Shown in pieces: positions 8,819 through 17,250 of a stretch of DNA of 64,000 bases. Position 1 is the stretch's first letter; each line of letters begins with the position of its first letter. The translations under genes were made by a program, and so were the position numbers. The notes beneath the pieces are model-generated. The model was not told where the DNA came from, did no database searches, and worked only from the letters and a program-made list of their open reading frames with translations. The DNA is from JAPOXR01 sp965214695 (lineage in GTDB: Bacteria; Pseudomonadota; Alphaproteobacteria; Rhodobacterales; Rhodobacteraceae): assembly GCA_965214695.1 (NCBI GenBank), contig OZ243967.1, forward strand, positions 2,976,001 to 3,040,000, in the 5' to 3' direction.

Positions 8819-10329
8819 TGTCCGAACTGCAAGACAATATCGCCAGGCTCGACGGATATCTGGACCGGTTCCGCACCAACGGCATCCAGAATCACGTTGC
8901 CGGCCAGGACGTGCCCGGCACCGGCGGAGCCTTCGCATCGATCTCTCCGGTCGATAAATCGGAGATCTGCCGCGTGGCGCGCGGCGCCGAGGCCGATATC
9001 GACATGGCCGCAGAGGCCGCGGCCGACGCGTTTTCCGCCTGGCGCGACACCCCGGCGCTCGAACGCAAGAAGATCCTGGTGAACATCGCCGAGGCAATCG
9101 AGGAGCGTGCCGAGGAAATCGCGCTGTGTGAATGCTGGGACACCGGCCAGACCCTCAGATTCATGTCCAAGGCGGCGCTGCGCGGCGCCGAGAATTTTCG
9201 CTATTTTGCCGACCAGGTTGTCGAAGCCCGTGACGGCCAGCATCTCAAATCGCCGACGCTGATGAACATCACGACTCGGGTGCCGGTCGGCCCGGTTGGT
9301 GTCATAACGCCGTGGAACACGCCCTTCATGCTCAGCACGTGGAAGATTGCTCCAGCGCTGGCGGCTGGCTGCACGGTCGTGCACAAGCCGGCCGAAGACA
9401 GTCCGCTGACGGCCCGCCTGCTGGTCGAGATTGCACAAAAGGCCGGCCTGCCCAGCGGCGTGCTGAACACCGTCAACGGCTTTGGTCACGACGCCGGCAG
9501 ACGTCTGACCGAACATCCTGCCATCAAGGCCATCGCCTTCGTCGGCGAAAGCCGTACCGGTTCGATCATCACCCGGCAAGGCGCCGATACGCTCAAGCGG
9601 ATGCATTTGGAGTTGGGCGGCAAGAACCCGGTCGTCGTGTTCGACGATGCCGATCTGGAGCGCGCCCTGGATGCGGTGATTTTCATGATCTTCTCGATCA
9701 ATGGCGAGCGGTGCACATCGTCCTCGCGCCTGCTGGTGCAGGAGACGATCAAGGAAAGGTTCGAGGCCCGCTTGGTTGAGCGGATCAACAACATCAGGGT
9801 GGGACACCCCCTGGACCCGGCAACCGAGATCGGTCCGCTCGTCTCCGAGGAGCACTACAACAAGGTCACCAGCTACTTCGACATCGCCATCGAGGACGGT
9901 GCGACCATTGCCGCCGGCGGAACGACGGTGGGTGACGAGGGATTTTTCGTGCGGCCGACCCTGTTTACAAATGCCAACAACCGGATGCGCATCGCCCGGG
10001 AAGAGATATTCGGCCCGGTACTGACCTCGATTCCTTTCTCGACCGAGGAGGAGGCGCTGGCCATTGCCAATGACACCGATTATGGCCTGACCGGCTATCT
10101 CTGGACCAACGATCTGACCCGCGCCCTGCGTTTCACCGACCGGCTCGAGGCCGGCATGATCTGGGTGAATGCGGAAAATGTCCGCCATCTTCCGACCCCG
10201 TTTGGAGGCGTCAAGGCGTCAGGGATCGGACGCGATGGCGGTGACTGGTCATTCGAATTTTACATGGAACAAAAACACATCGGCTTCAGCACTGGTCAGC
10301 ACAGGATCATGCGGCTGGGCGTGCAGTAA
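8818..10329 (+). CDS. hpaE: 5-carboxymethyl-2-hydroxymuconate semialdehyde dehydrogenase
   Basis: NAD-dependent oxidation of the ring-cleavage semialdehyde to 5-carboxymethyl-2-hydroxymuconate. At 503 residues it is a full-length aldehyde dehydrogenase with Asn167 (PWNTPF), Lys190 (VVHKPAE), the FVGESRTG cofactor loop at 241-248, base Glu265 (LELGGKNP) and nucleophile Cys299 (NGERCTSSSR). The NGERCT context is typical of the HpaE branch. It lies between hpaF and hpaD in one rightward operon, which settles the substrate better than sequence alone. The product would then be isomerised by HpaF. Confidence 0.92.
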   Translation: MSELQDNIARLDGYLDRFRTNGIQNHVAGQDVPGTGGAFASISPVDKSEICRVARGAEADIDMAAEAAADAFSAWRDTPALERKKILVNIAEAIEERAEEIALCECWDTGQTLRFMSKAALRGAENFRYFADQVVEARDGQHLKSPTLMNITTRVPVGPVGVITPWNTPFMLSTWKIAPALAAGCTVVHKPAEDSPLTARLLVEIAQKAGLPSGVLNTVNGFGHDAGRRLTEHPAIKAIAFVGESRTGSIITRQGADTLKRMHLELGGKNPVVVFDDADLERALDAVIFMIFSINGERCTSSSRLLVQETIKERFEARLVERINNIRVGHPLDPATEIGPLVSEEHYNKVTSYFDIAIEDGATIAAGGTTVGDEGFFVRPTLFTNANNRMRIAREEIFGPVLTSIPFSTEEEALAIANDTDYGLTGYLWTNDLTRALRFTDRLEAGMIWVNAENVRHLPTPFGGVKASGIGRDGGDWSFEFYMEQKHIGFSTGQHRIMRLGVQ

Positions 10330-10342
10330 GGAGGAGACAAGA

Positions 10343-11326
10343 ATGTCAGTTCCCGTGCCCAACCTGTATCCGGACTTCAACACGGTCCGCCTGAGCCATG
10401 TCTGTCTCAACGTCTCGGATTTGGGTGCCTCCCGCAAGTTCTACTCGGACATACTGGGCCTGCAGGTCACGGATGAGTCGGACAGGCATGTCTATCTGCG
10501 GGGCATGGAGGAGCGGGGACATCATTGTGTCATCCTGCAGGAATCCGACCTGCCCGGTACGGTCGAGGTGGTGGGGTTCAAGATTTTCGATGACGCCGAC
10601 CTCGACCGGGCCGAGGCCTATTTCCAGCGCAAGGGTCGCCCCACTTCCTGGATCGACCGCCCGTATCAGGGCCGAACCCTGCTGACATCGGACAGTTCGG
10701 GCGTCCCGCTGGAATTCTATCACCGGATGGACAGGCTTGAACCGATCCACCAGCAATACGCCCTCTATCGAGGCGTCAAGCCCTTGCGAATCGACCATGT
10801 CAACTGCTTCAGCCGTGATGTCGACGCCTCGGCCGCCTTTTACAGCGATTTCGGCTTTCGGGTGACCGAATACACCGAGGACGCAGATAGCGGGAAGCTG
10901 TGGGCCGCATGGATGCATCGCAAGGGCAACGTGCATGACATGGCCTTCACCAATGGCACCGGCCCGCGTATGCACCATCTGGCATTCTGGGTGTCGACCC
11001 CCCTCAACATCATTGATCTGTGCGACCTGATGGCGACCACCGGATATTTGGACAATATGGAGCGCGGGCCCGGGCGGCATGGCATCTCCAATGCCTTTTT
11101 CCTGTATGTGCTGGACCAGGACGGACATCGAATCGAAATCTATTGCTCGGACTACCAGACCACCGATCCTGATCTGGAGCCCATCAAGTGGGATCTCAGG
11201 GACCCGCGGCGCCAGACCCTGTGGGGGGCTCCTGCCCCAAGAAGCTGGTTTGAACACGGGTCGGAATTCGTGAATGTGGAACCGGCGGAACCGGTGCTGG
11301 ACGCCTCGCCGATCATCGCGCCCTGA
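10343..11326 (+). CDS. hpaD: 3,4-dihydroxyphenylacetate 2,3-dioxygenase
   Basis: Extradiol ring-cleavage enzyme of the vicinal oxygen chelate fold, opening homoprotocatechuate between C2 and C3. The metal ligands of the type I class are in place: His152 (RIDHVNCF), His212 (RMHHLAFW) and Glu265 (RIEIYC), spaced like His155, His214 and Glu267 of the structurally known homoprotocatechuate dioxygenases. Two VOC modules are visible, starting near residues 16 and 149. The ATG at 10343 follows AGGAGGAGA by a few bases, so the longer frame running into hpaE is rejected. The length is 327 residues. It sits in the hpa operon, 13 bases after hpaE. Confidence 0.93.
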   Translation: MSVPVPNLYPDFNTVRLSHVCLNVSDLGASRKFYSDILGLQVTDESDRHVYLRGMEERGHHCVILQESDLPGTVEVVGFKIFDDADLDRAEAYFQRKGRPTSWIDRPYQGRTLLTSDSSGVPLEFYHRMDRLEPIHQQYALYRGVKPLRIDHVNCFSRDVDASAAFYSDFGFRVTEYTEDADSGKLWAAWMHRKGNVHDMAFTNGTGPRMHHLAFWVSTPLNIIDLCDLMATTGYLDNMERGPGRHGISNAFFLYVLDQDGHRIEIYCSDYQTTDPDLEPIKWDLRDPRRQTLWGAPAPRSWFEHGSEFVNVEPAEPVLDASPIIAP

Positions 11327-11349
11327 GGCCAGGACGTTAGGGGGACCAT

Positions 11350-12207
11350 ATGCGCTTTTCGACATTTTCCGCCAATGGCAAGACCAGTTACGGCGTTATC
11401 ACCGATGCGGGTGCGATCAGCCTGGACCGGGACTTTCCGCAGTGGCCGAGCCTGCTGGACGCGGTTCGGGCCGGCGGGCTGCCGGATTTGGCTGCCGCTG
11501 CCAGGGGAAGGCCCGCTTCCCATGTCGAGTTCGAGTATGAAATGGTCATGCCGGATGCCCCGCGCATCCTGTGCGTCGGCGTGAATTTTCCCGACCGCAA
11601 CGCCGAATACCGGGATGGCAATGCGCAACCGGAATACATGTCGCTGTTCCCGCGCTTTGCCTCGGGCTTCACCGGACATGGCCACAATTTGGTCAGGCCG
11701 CCGGAAAACTCGACGCTGGATTACGAGGGCGAGGTCGCCATCGTAATCGGCAAGGAAGGGCGCCGCATCACGCAGCAGGATGCCTATGACCACATTGACG
11801 CGCTGACGCTGTGCAATGACGGCACGATCCGGGATTGGGTGCGCCATGCCAAGTTCAACGTTACGCAGGGCAAGAACTGGGACAAATCCGGCTCGATGGG
11901 GCCATGGCTGGTGCCCTTCGCTGATCCGGCCCAGCTGGACGAGGCCCGCATCGTGACCCGCGTCAATGGCGAGGAGCGACAGAATGACAAGCTGTCGCGC
12001 ATGGTGTTCCCGATTCGCCGCGTGATCGAGTACATATCGACATTCATGACCCTTCGGCCCGGCGACATCATCGTGACCGGCACGCCGACCGGCGCCGGGG
12101 CGCGTCTGGACCCGCCCAGGTACCTCGAGCCGGGCGATGTGGTCGAGGTCGAGGTTGAAGGCATCGGAATTCTGCGCAACGGGGTCGAAGACGAGGTGCT
12201 CGCATGA
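11350..12207 (+). CDS. hpaG: Fumarylacetoacetate-hydrolase-family protein, likely 5-oxopent-3-ene-1,2,5-tricarboxylate decarboxylase
   Basis: A 285-residue FAH-fold enzyme. The metal-binding Glu126 and Glu128 (DYEGEVAIVI) and the downstream CNDGTIRDW and GSMGPWLV segments define the catalytic core. The C-terminal GDIIVTGTPTGAG and PGDVVEVEVEGIG motifs are standard for the family. In the homoprotocatechuate pathway HpaG decarboxylates 5-oxopent-3-ene-1,2,5-tricarboxylate and isomerises the product. Classical enterobacterial HpaG is a tandem double-domain protein of about 430 residues. This is a single-domain form, so it may perform only the decarboxylation. The operon position supports the assignment, and its stop overlaps hpaH by four bases (ATGA). 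Confidence 0.8.
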   Translation: MRFSTFSANGKTSYGVITDAGAISLDRDFPQWPSLLDAVRAGGLPDLAAAARGRPASHVEFEYEMVMPDAPRILCVGVNFPDRNAEYRDGNAQPEYMSLFPRFASGFTGHGHNLVRPPENSTLDYEGEVAIVIGKEGRRITQQDAYDHIDALTLCNDGTIRDWVRHAKFNVTQGKNWDKSGSMGPWLVPFADPAQLDEARIVTRVNGEERQNDKLSRMVFPIRRVIEYISTFMTLRPGDIIVTGTPTGAGARLDPPRYLEPGDVVEVEVEGIGILRNGVEDEVLA

Positions 12208-13004
12208 CTCCCGGCGACCACGCTCGCGCCGCCGAGGAGCTGCTTGAGGCCGAGCGTAGCCGCACCCAGATCGGCCTGCTCAGCCTGCGGCATCCGGAAA
12301 TGGAGATGGATGATGCCTACAAGGTGCAGAACGCCATCCACCTTGCCAAGCTGGCAGACGGTCGCCGGGTGATCGGCTGGAAGATCGGTTTGACCTCGAA
12401 GGCGATGCGCCATGCGCTGGATATTGATATCCCCGACAGCGGCATCCTGTTTGATGACATGGTCTTCGAGAACGGCAGCACCGTGCCGAAAGGGCATTTC
12501 ATTCAGCCCCGGATCGAGGCCGAAATCGCCTTCGTGATGAAATCTGCGCTGGACGGATCCGGTGTCACCGGCGCCGATGTGCTGGCGGCAACGGATCATG
12601 TTGCCCCGGCGATCGAAATCCTCGACACCCGCATCCAGCGTGTTGATCCCGGGACCGGCAGGGCACGAACCATCCTGGACACGATCAGCGACAACGCCGC
12701 CAATGCCGGGATCGTGCTGGGTGCCGAAAAGCACCGGGTCGACGATCTTGACCTGCGTTGGGTCGGGGTGCTGGCATTTCGAAATGACGCGATCGAGGAG
12801 ACCGGCCTGGGCGCCGGTGTCCTTAACGACCCGGTCCAGAGCGTTGTCTGGCTGGCGCGCCGCATGGCCCAGTACGGCCAGGCGATCGAGCCAGGCCAGG
12901 TCATCCTGTCAGGCAGCTTCATTCGCCCCATCGAATGCCCGCCAGGCACGCGGATCCAGGCCGATTTCGGACCTTTCGGTTCCGCCAACATCAACTTCGG
13001 ATAG
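12204..13004 (+). CDS. hpaH: 2-oxo-hept-4-ene-1,7-dioate hydratase
   Basis: Hydrates 2-oxohept-4-ene-1,7-dioate before the aldol cleavage step. The 266 residues match HpaH/HpcG. Glu105 and Glu107 (RIEAEIAFV) are metal ligands of the MhpD/HpcG hydratase-decarboxylase fold. GWKIGLTS at 58-65 and the C-terminal SGSFIRPIECPPGTRIQADF segment are typical. Translation is coupled to hpaG by ATGA. This is the last recognisable hpa gene. No hpaI aldolase follows, so the pathway must be completed by a gene elsewhere. Confidence 0.9.
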   Translation: MTPGDHARAAEELLEAERSRTQIGLLSLRHPEMEMDDAYKVQNAIHLAKLADGRRVIGWKIGLTSKAMRHALDIDIPDSGILFDDMVFENGSTVPKGHFIQPRIEAEIAFVMKSALDGSGVTGADVLAATDHVAPAIEILDTRIQRVDPGTGRARTILDTISDNAANAGIVLGAEKHRVDDLDLRWVGVLAFRNDAIEETGLGAGVLNDPVQSVVWLARRMAQYGQAIEPGQVILSGSFIRPIECPPGTRIQADFGPFGSANINFG

Positions 13005-13273
13005 GAGGGCGCGCCCCTTCCGCCGGCACCGAATGACGGTCGGGTGCAGGAGAATCGGCAAGACAGCCGGGGCCGGGGAGATGGCCGCGGGCACGAACGT
13101 CGTTCACTCTGTTCGGTGGCCGGTTGTGGGCCTGGTGATGGTCGTCGGGTCCTGGCTTGCTGTGTTCCTGCTCAAGGTGCTTGGACAGGGGCGTGAATTT
13201 CGTTAGGACAGGTTGGCCGGTTCTTGACTGACGGCACATTCAGGACAATGCTTCGAATTGCAGAGGTGATGTG

Positions 13274-14410
13274 ATGGATGCAGTTGCAGCGCAGCGAGAC
13301 CCCGCAAGGGAACTTGCCGAAAATGTCGGGCAACCCTTCGAGCGCGCCCGTGCGATGCCCAAGAGCGTCTATTCCTCGCAGGAGTTTCTCGAGCTGGAAC
13401 TGGACCGCATCTTCGGGATGGACTGGTTTTGCGCCGGGCGCGTGGACGGCTTTTCGAAGGCTGGCGACTATCTGGCATTTGACCTGGCCAGGGAACCGGT
13501 CGTGGTGGTGCGGGGCAATGACGGGAAGGTTCGTGCCCTGTCCAATGTCTGCCGCCACCGGATGTCGAAGATCGTGGAAGGCAGGGGAAACTCCCGGACG
13601 CTGTCCTGTCCCTATCATGGTTGGACCTACAGCCTGGATGGCCAGCTGCGCGGGGCGGCCGGCATGGGACACAATTCCGAATTCGACCGCAGGGCGTGCC
13701 GACTTCCGGAGTTCCGGTGCGAGATCTGGCTTGGCTGGGTGATGGTCACCCTCAATCCGGATGCGCCGCCGGTGGCGGAACAACTGGCGGAAGTCGAGTC
13801 CATGATCGAGGATTACGGCATGCGGGACTACAGCCAGGGCTTCTTTGAAGTCATGGAGTGGAACACCAACTGGAAGGTGTTGGCCGAGAATTTTATGGAG
13901 AGTTACCATTTGCCGGTCTGCCACGCCCGGACCATTGGAGGTCTTTCGCGGGTGGATGATGTCGAATGCCCGGAGGGCGGGCCAGCCTTCAACTACCACA
14001 CGCTGCAGAAGGAGCCGGAATTCACCCTCTCGATTGCCCATCCCGACAACCGGAGGATGCAGGGGGAACGCCGGCTGACGACCTACCTGCTGTCAATCTA
14101 TCCGAGCCTGATGATTACGCTGACGCCGGGATATTTCTGGTATCTGACGCTGCACCCGGTCGAGCCGGGCAAGGTCAGGATATTCTTTGGCGGCGGAATG
14201 GCGCCGGAATTTGCCAATTACCCCGACGGCCAGAAGCATTTCGACGAGCTTCGCACCCTGCTCGAAGCGGTGAATGCGGAGGATCGGGGTTGCACAGAGC
14301 GGGTCTATGCCGGCCTTCGGTCGGAATTTGCCGAACCGGGCTACCTCTCGCATCTCGAGAGACCGAATTTCGAGTTTGCCACCTACCTGTCAAACCGGGT
14401 CTCGCTGTAG
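13274..14410 (+). CDS. Rieske non-haem iron aromatic ring-hydroxylating oxygenase, alpha subunit
   Basis: A 378-residue oxygenase with an N-terminal Rieske [2Fe-2S] domain: Cys93-x-His95 and Cys112-x2-His115 (NVCRHR and CPYHGWTY). The mononuclear iron site of the catalytic domain shows Asn206, Glu209, His212 and His217 (ENFMESYHLPVCH). The third iron ligand, a C-terminal acidic residue, is probably in the NAEDRG segment. Several residues resemble the choline/carnitine or phenylpropionate-type Rieske group, which cannot be separated by eye. It needs a reductase partner, and none is encoded nearby. It lies 270 bases after hpaH on the same strand, so it may feed an aromatic compound into the hpa pathway, but could be independent. 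The ATG at 13274 is preferred over the GTG one codon earlier. Confidence 0.85.
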   Translation: MDAVAAQRDPARELAENVGQPFERARAMPKSVYSSQEFLELELDRIFGMDWFCAGRVDGFSKAGDYLAFDLAREPVVVVRGNDGKVRALSNVCRHRMSKIVEGRGNSRTLSCPYHGWTYSLDGQLRGAAGMGHNSEFDRRACRLPEFRCEIWLGWVMVTLNPDAPPVAEQLAEVESMIEDYGMRDYSQGFFEVMEWNTNWKVLAENFMESYHLPVCHARTIGGLSRVDDVECPEGGPAFNYHTLQKEPEFTLSIAHPDNRRMQGERRLTTYLLSIYPSLMITLTPGYFWYLTLHPVEPGKVRIFFGGGMAPEFANYPDGQKHFDELRTLLEAVNAEDRGCTERVYAGLRSEFAEPGYLSHLERPNFEFATYLSNRVSL

Positions 14411-14973
14411 ACGATACCTGCCCGGGCAATCCGGTTTCACCGAAGCCCGGCAATGGTGCGGGATTTGACGCGCCAGGTTGCGGACCGCTCGCCCGGGCCC
14501 GGGCGAAGACGCCGCGGCGCCGGCAAGCGCCAGCATCAAGGACGGACTGACGACACCAGTTCGGTCGGCAGGGAAAGATGCGCCTCCGCGGCACAACAGG
14601 AGCGGTCTACCGGGCAGGGAACGATCCCGGAAAAGAACAGTGAATCACCAGGGCACGCCCCATTTATTGACCGCTTGACAGTGACTTCACACCTGCTGCA
14701 TGCCGGGTTGACCAGCCGAGGTGATCGGGCGGCCGGCACCAATAGCCCGGGAAGATGACCCTTCGACGAGCCGGGGATTGAGGGCCAGGACACGGTGACC
14801 AGGCAAGCAAAGTCCTGGTATTGACTTCCCTGGCCCAGTTGGCGGTTTGTTGCTGAATTCGCAGTAAAATGTGCCGGGCCTTCCGGCTGTCACCTGCAGG
14901 AGATGCCGGCGCGCCGGACCCATTGGCAGGACGGATGCAGGATTGCTGGCAGCCGAGACCAACACAATGCGCG
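14411..14973. other. Intergenic stretch between converging Rieske oxygenase and GST genes
   Basis: About 560 bases between two genes that end facing each other. Only weak short hairpins were seen (GGGC/GCCC near 14430-14460). No gene, repeat or RNA signature was recognised. Confidence 0.5.
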
Positions 14974-15603
14974 TCAGGTCGCTGCCTTCCGTTCGTCGAT
15001 CAAATCACGGTCAATTGCACGCGCACGCTTATGTGCCTCGCGCAACATCAGGCGCTCGGCATATCTCTCGAATGCCGGCCGCCTGGGGAGGGTTTCGAAT
15101 CCCAGGCCCCACTCGACATGGCTGCCCACATACACGTCCGCCATCGTAAACCGTTCACCGCAAACATGGGTATTCCGGTCAAGATGTCCTTCAAGCGCGC
15201 CGACCGCACTCTCAAACGTGCCATAGCCAAGCATCGGAGCCTTTTCTTCGGGTATGTCCAGTTCCAGCGCCCTGGCCATTACGGCCTGTTCGAGCGGACC
15301 GGCGGCGAAGAACATCCAGCGATAGTATGCCCCGCGCTCAATCGCTGTTGGCAACAATCCGGCCCGGGGAAAGGCTTCGGCGAGATAGGCACAGATGGCG
15401 GCACACTCGGTCACAACCAGATCACCGTGTCGAATCGACGGGACCTTGCCCATCGGGTTGATCGCCAGATACTCTGCCTCCTTCATGTCCTTATCATATT
15501 CGAGAATCACGGTTTCGTACTCGGTCACTGTTTCCTCGAGCGCCCAACGCACGATTTGACCGCGCGACATCGGGTTGGTGTAGAAGGTCAAAGTCTCAGA
15601 CAT
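14974..15603 (-). CDS. Glutathione S-transferase family protein
   Basis: A 209-residue cytosolic GST. The N-terminal thioredoxin-like domain (LTFYTNPMSRGQIVRWALEE) has Ser rather than Tyr near the expected activating position. AINPMGKVPSIRHGDLVVTE carries the cis-proline loop and the gamma-glutamyl-binding acidic/Thr pair. The all-helical C-terminal domain includes FTMADVYVGSHVEW, the N-capping motif near residue 152. The start at 15603 (MSETLTF) is preferred to one five codons upstream because the protein then begins at the first beta strand. Substrate is unknown. It stands alone, with no clear operon partners. Confidence 0.88.
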   Translation of the reverse strand: MSETLTFYTNPMSRGQIVRWALEETVTEYETVILEYDKDMKEAEYLAINPMGKVPSIRHGDLVVTECAAICAYLAEAFPRAGLLPTAIERGAYYRWMFFAAGPLEQAVMARALELDIPEEKAPMLGYGTFESAVGALEGHLDRNTHVCGERFTMADVYVGSHVEWGLGFETLPRRPAFERYAERLMLREAHKRARAIDRDLIDERKAAT

Positions 15604-16324
15604 GACGGGTCCATGCATTGGATTGAAGGTTCGGTCCCTGTACTATTGGTTTGGCGCGCGTCCGTCTACACCCTGACCTGCATTTCCTTCCAACTCGAGA
15701 CCATCTCCGAATCCCGAGACCGCCCGGTTTGGGACCATGGTCTCCGGTGCAAACGAATGTCGTCGGGGCCCCTGTCCCGCTGCCTTGCGTTCCGTGCCTG
15801 ATGGGCATGCATCCCGGACCGCTTCTCCAGGCCCTGCAATACCGCAGTAGTCGGCAATCCACTCCAGCCCGATCGTCGATTGCCCGGCGGGAAGAGCCCG
15901 TTCGGCGAGAACAAAGAAACGCCGTAGCGCAGTATCTCGGTGGCCGGCATTGCCCTCAGACTCCCCATGCCAGGCGAATATATGAATGTCCGCGAGGCGG
16001 CCGGGCTCGCAATCCGGTGGCATCTCTCCAGCATCCCTTGCGGGGAGCGATATCGAAATTCGAGCTGCGTATTGGCCGTACCGGTGCCTTACCCCACGAT
16101 TGACACATCGCCAACTTCTTGACTTTGGGCATTGCCCCGGCCCTGGATTGCTCGCAATCCCACGCCGCCCGGTCCCAGCCAACTTCTGATGTCGGCAGAG
16201 GCAGTTGCCGGGTTTCAGACTGAATTGCCCAAGCGAGGATCGCTGTAATCGGGTCCCGCTCCGGGTGCATCATGGCGTCATTTCCACCTAGCCAGCGGTT
16301 GATCTGAACCTGTAGCATCATTCG
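15604..16324. other. Gene-free stretch bordering the low-GC cassette
   Basis: About 720 bases between the GST start and the end of the three-gene cassette. Long frames in it have no motifs and a composition like translated non-coding GC-rich DNA. Base composition becomes more AT-rich from about 16.3 kb on. No attachment-site repeat was identified by eye. Confidence 0.5.
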
Positions 16325-16759
16325 CTATGTGGCCGGTAAGCAAACACCTTCGATCCTCACGTACCAATTGCAGGATGTCATCAAGTCCCTCTTCTGCGAT
16401 CTGGTAAACCGATTTGGCCGGTCTGTTCCCCAAATGTCGGCATGGTAGGGGTTTTCGGGGTTTGGAGAATATCCGACCTGAAGGTTGGCGCCGCGAACTG
16501 TTCCAACTTTCAAGGAAACGGAACCCAGATACTTTGGTGAGGTCACATACTCCTTTGGATTGTGTTGGTCTGCGACAATCAACTTTTCAACGTCAACAGA
16601 CATGCCGCCATTCCTGCCCGAAGACGGGCTGAAGAGCTTTGAAGAAATACGCCTGCACTGGAGGTTATCGTCCCAAACCAGATGGTTTCGAGGGTCTACT
16701 CGCCTGATCAGCGTGTCTTCGGCCTTCAGTGTCGGTTCGTCATACGGCTGTTGTCCCAA
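16325..16759 (-). CDS. Hypothetical protein, third gene of the TIGR04255 cassette
   Basis: A 144-residue protein I cannot assign to a named family. It has the pattern DTLIRRVDPRNHLVWDDN, then CRRISSKLF, then MSVDVEKLI, then KVGTVRGANLQVGYSP and NPYHADIWG, with few hydrophobic stretches, so it is probably cytosolic. The N-terminal segment is likely part of the fold, so I keep the TTG start at 16759 rather than the internal ATG at MSVDV. It lies 22 bases after the 155-residue gene, in the same direction. Codon use is less GC-biased than that of its neighbours, suggesting transfer. No function is proposed. Confidence 0.65.
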   Translation of the reverse strand: MGQQPYDEPTLKAEDTLIRRVDPRNHLVWDDNLQCRRISSKLFSPSSGRNGGMSVDVEKLIVADQHNPKEYVTSPKYLGSVSLKVGTVRGANLQVGYSPNPENPYHADIWGTDRPNRFTRSQKRDLMTSCNWYVRIEGVCLPAT

Positions 16760-16781
16760 CCTAATGGTGCCCGCTTCTCAA

Positions 16782-17249
16782 TTACCTTAGTTGCTCAATC
16801 CAGCCTGCAACCAGCGAGTAGTCACTACCTAGAATGTGTTCTTCAACCGTGTCGCAATCCCGAGTGATCTTGGTGGCGAAGACCCGATAGGGTCCAATTA
16901 CGTCGAGTTCGATGCTCAATCCACTACGATGCCATTCAAGTTGAAGCGTTCCATCGTTTCCCGGGACGATCTGGGGGGCTGGAACGCCGGGAGAGTACAG
17001 CCGCTCAGCAAGCATGGCCGCAAAGACGGCGTGCTGGAACGAGACCGGCTTGCCTTCATATCCATCCCAACCGACATCAAGGCTGGTTATGTCGTCGAAT
17101 CTCTCTTTCAACTGTTCCATCCAAGGCGATTGATCATGCGCGGGTTCCCGTGGTTGTTGCAGTGATTGTGGAAGAGAAGACACCTGACTGTCGAGTAAGA
17201 CCGGAACCAGATTATCGTCCTGAAAGACTGCAACGTCTGAATAGCTCAT
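16782..17249 (-). CDS. Hypothetical protein, second gene of the TIGR04255 cassette
   Basis: A 155-residue protein without an assignable function. The central part reads WMEQLKERFDDITSLDVGWDGYEGKPVSF followed by PQIVPGNDGTLQLEW. The GWDGY and PxIVPxxDGxLQLEW pattern recurs in small uncharacterised proteins of mobile or defence-linked gene sets (my recollection, not checked). It has no signal peptide or membrane segment. The start ATG at 17249 is one base after the stop of the TIGR04255 gene, so the two are almost certainly co-translated. AT-richer codons match the other two genes of the cassette. Confidence 0.7.
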   Translation of the reverse strand: MSYSDVAVFQDDNLVPVLLDSQVSSLPQSLQQPREPAHDQSPWMEQLKERFDDITSLDVGWDGYEGKPVSFQHAVFAAMLAERLYSPGVPAPQIVPGNDGTLQLEWHRSGLSIELDVIGPYRVFATKITRDCDTVEEHILGSDYSLVAGWIEQLR

Positions 17250-17250
17250 G

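Noticed and set aside
8575..10188. Long open frame of 537 codons on the minus strand opposite hpaF/hpaE
   Set aside because: It is antisense to a gene with a full set of aldehyde dehydrogenase motifs and shows none itself. GC-rich DNA commonly leaves such frames open.
15085..15110. T-arm-like sequence GGGTTTCGAATCCC
   Set aside because: It is inside the GST coding region, with no matching acceptor, anticodon or D arm around it, so it is not a tRNA.
15643..16182. 179-codon minus-strand frame between GST and the low-GC cassette
   Set aside because: No motifs and several overlapping open frames in other phases. The composition looks like translated non-coding DNA.
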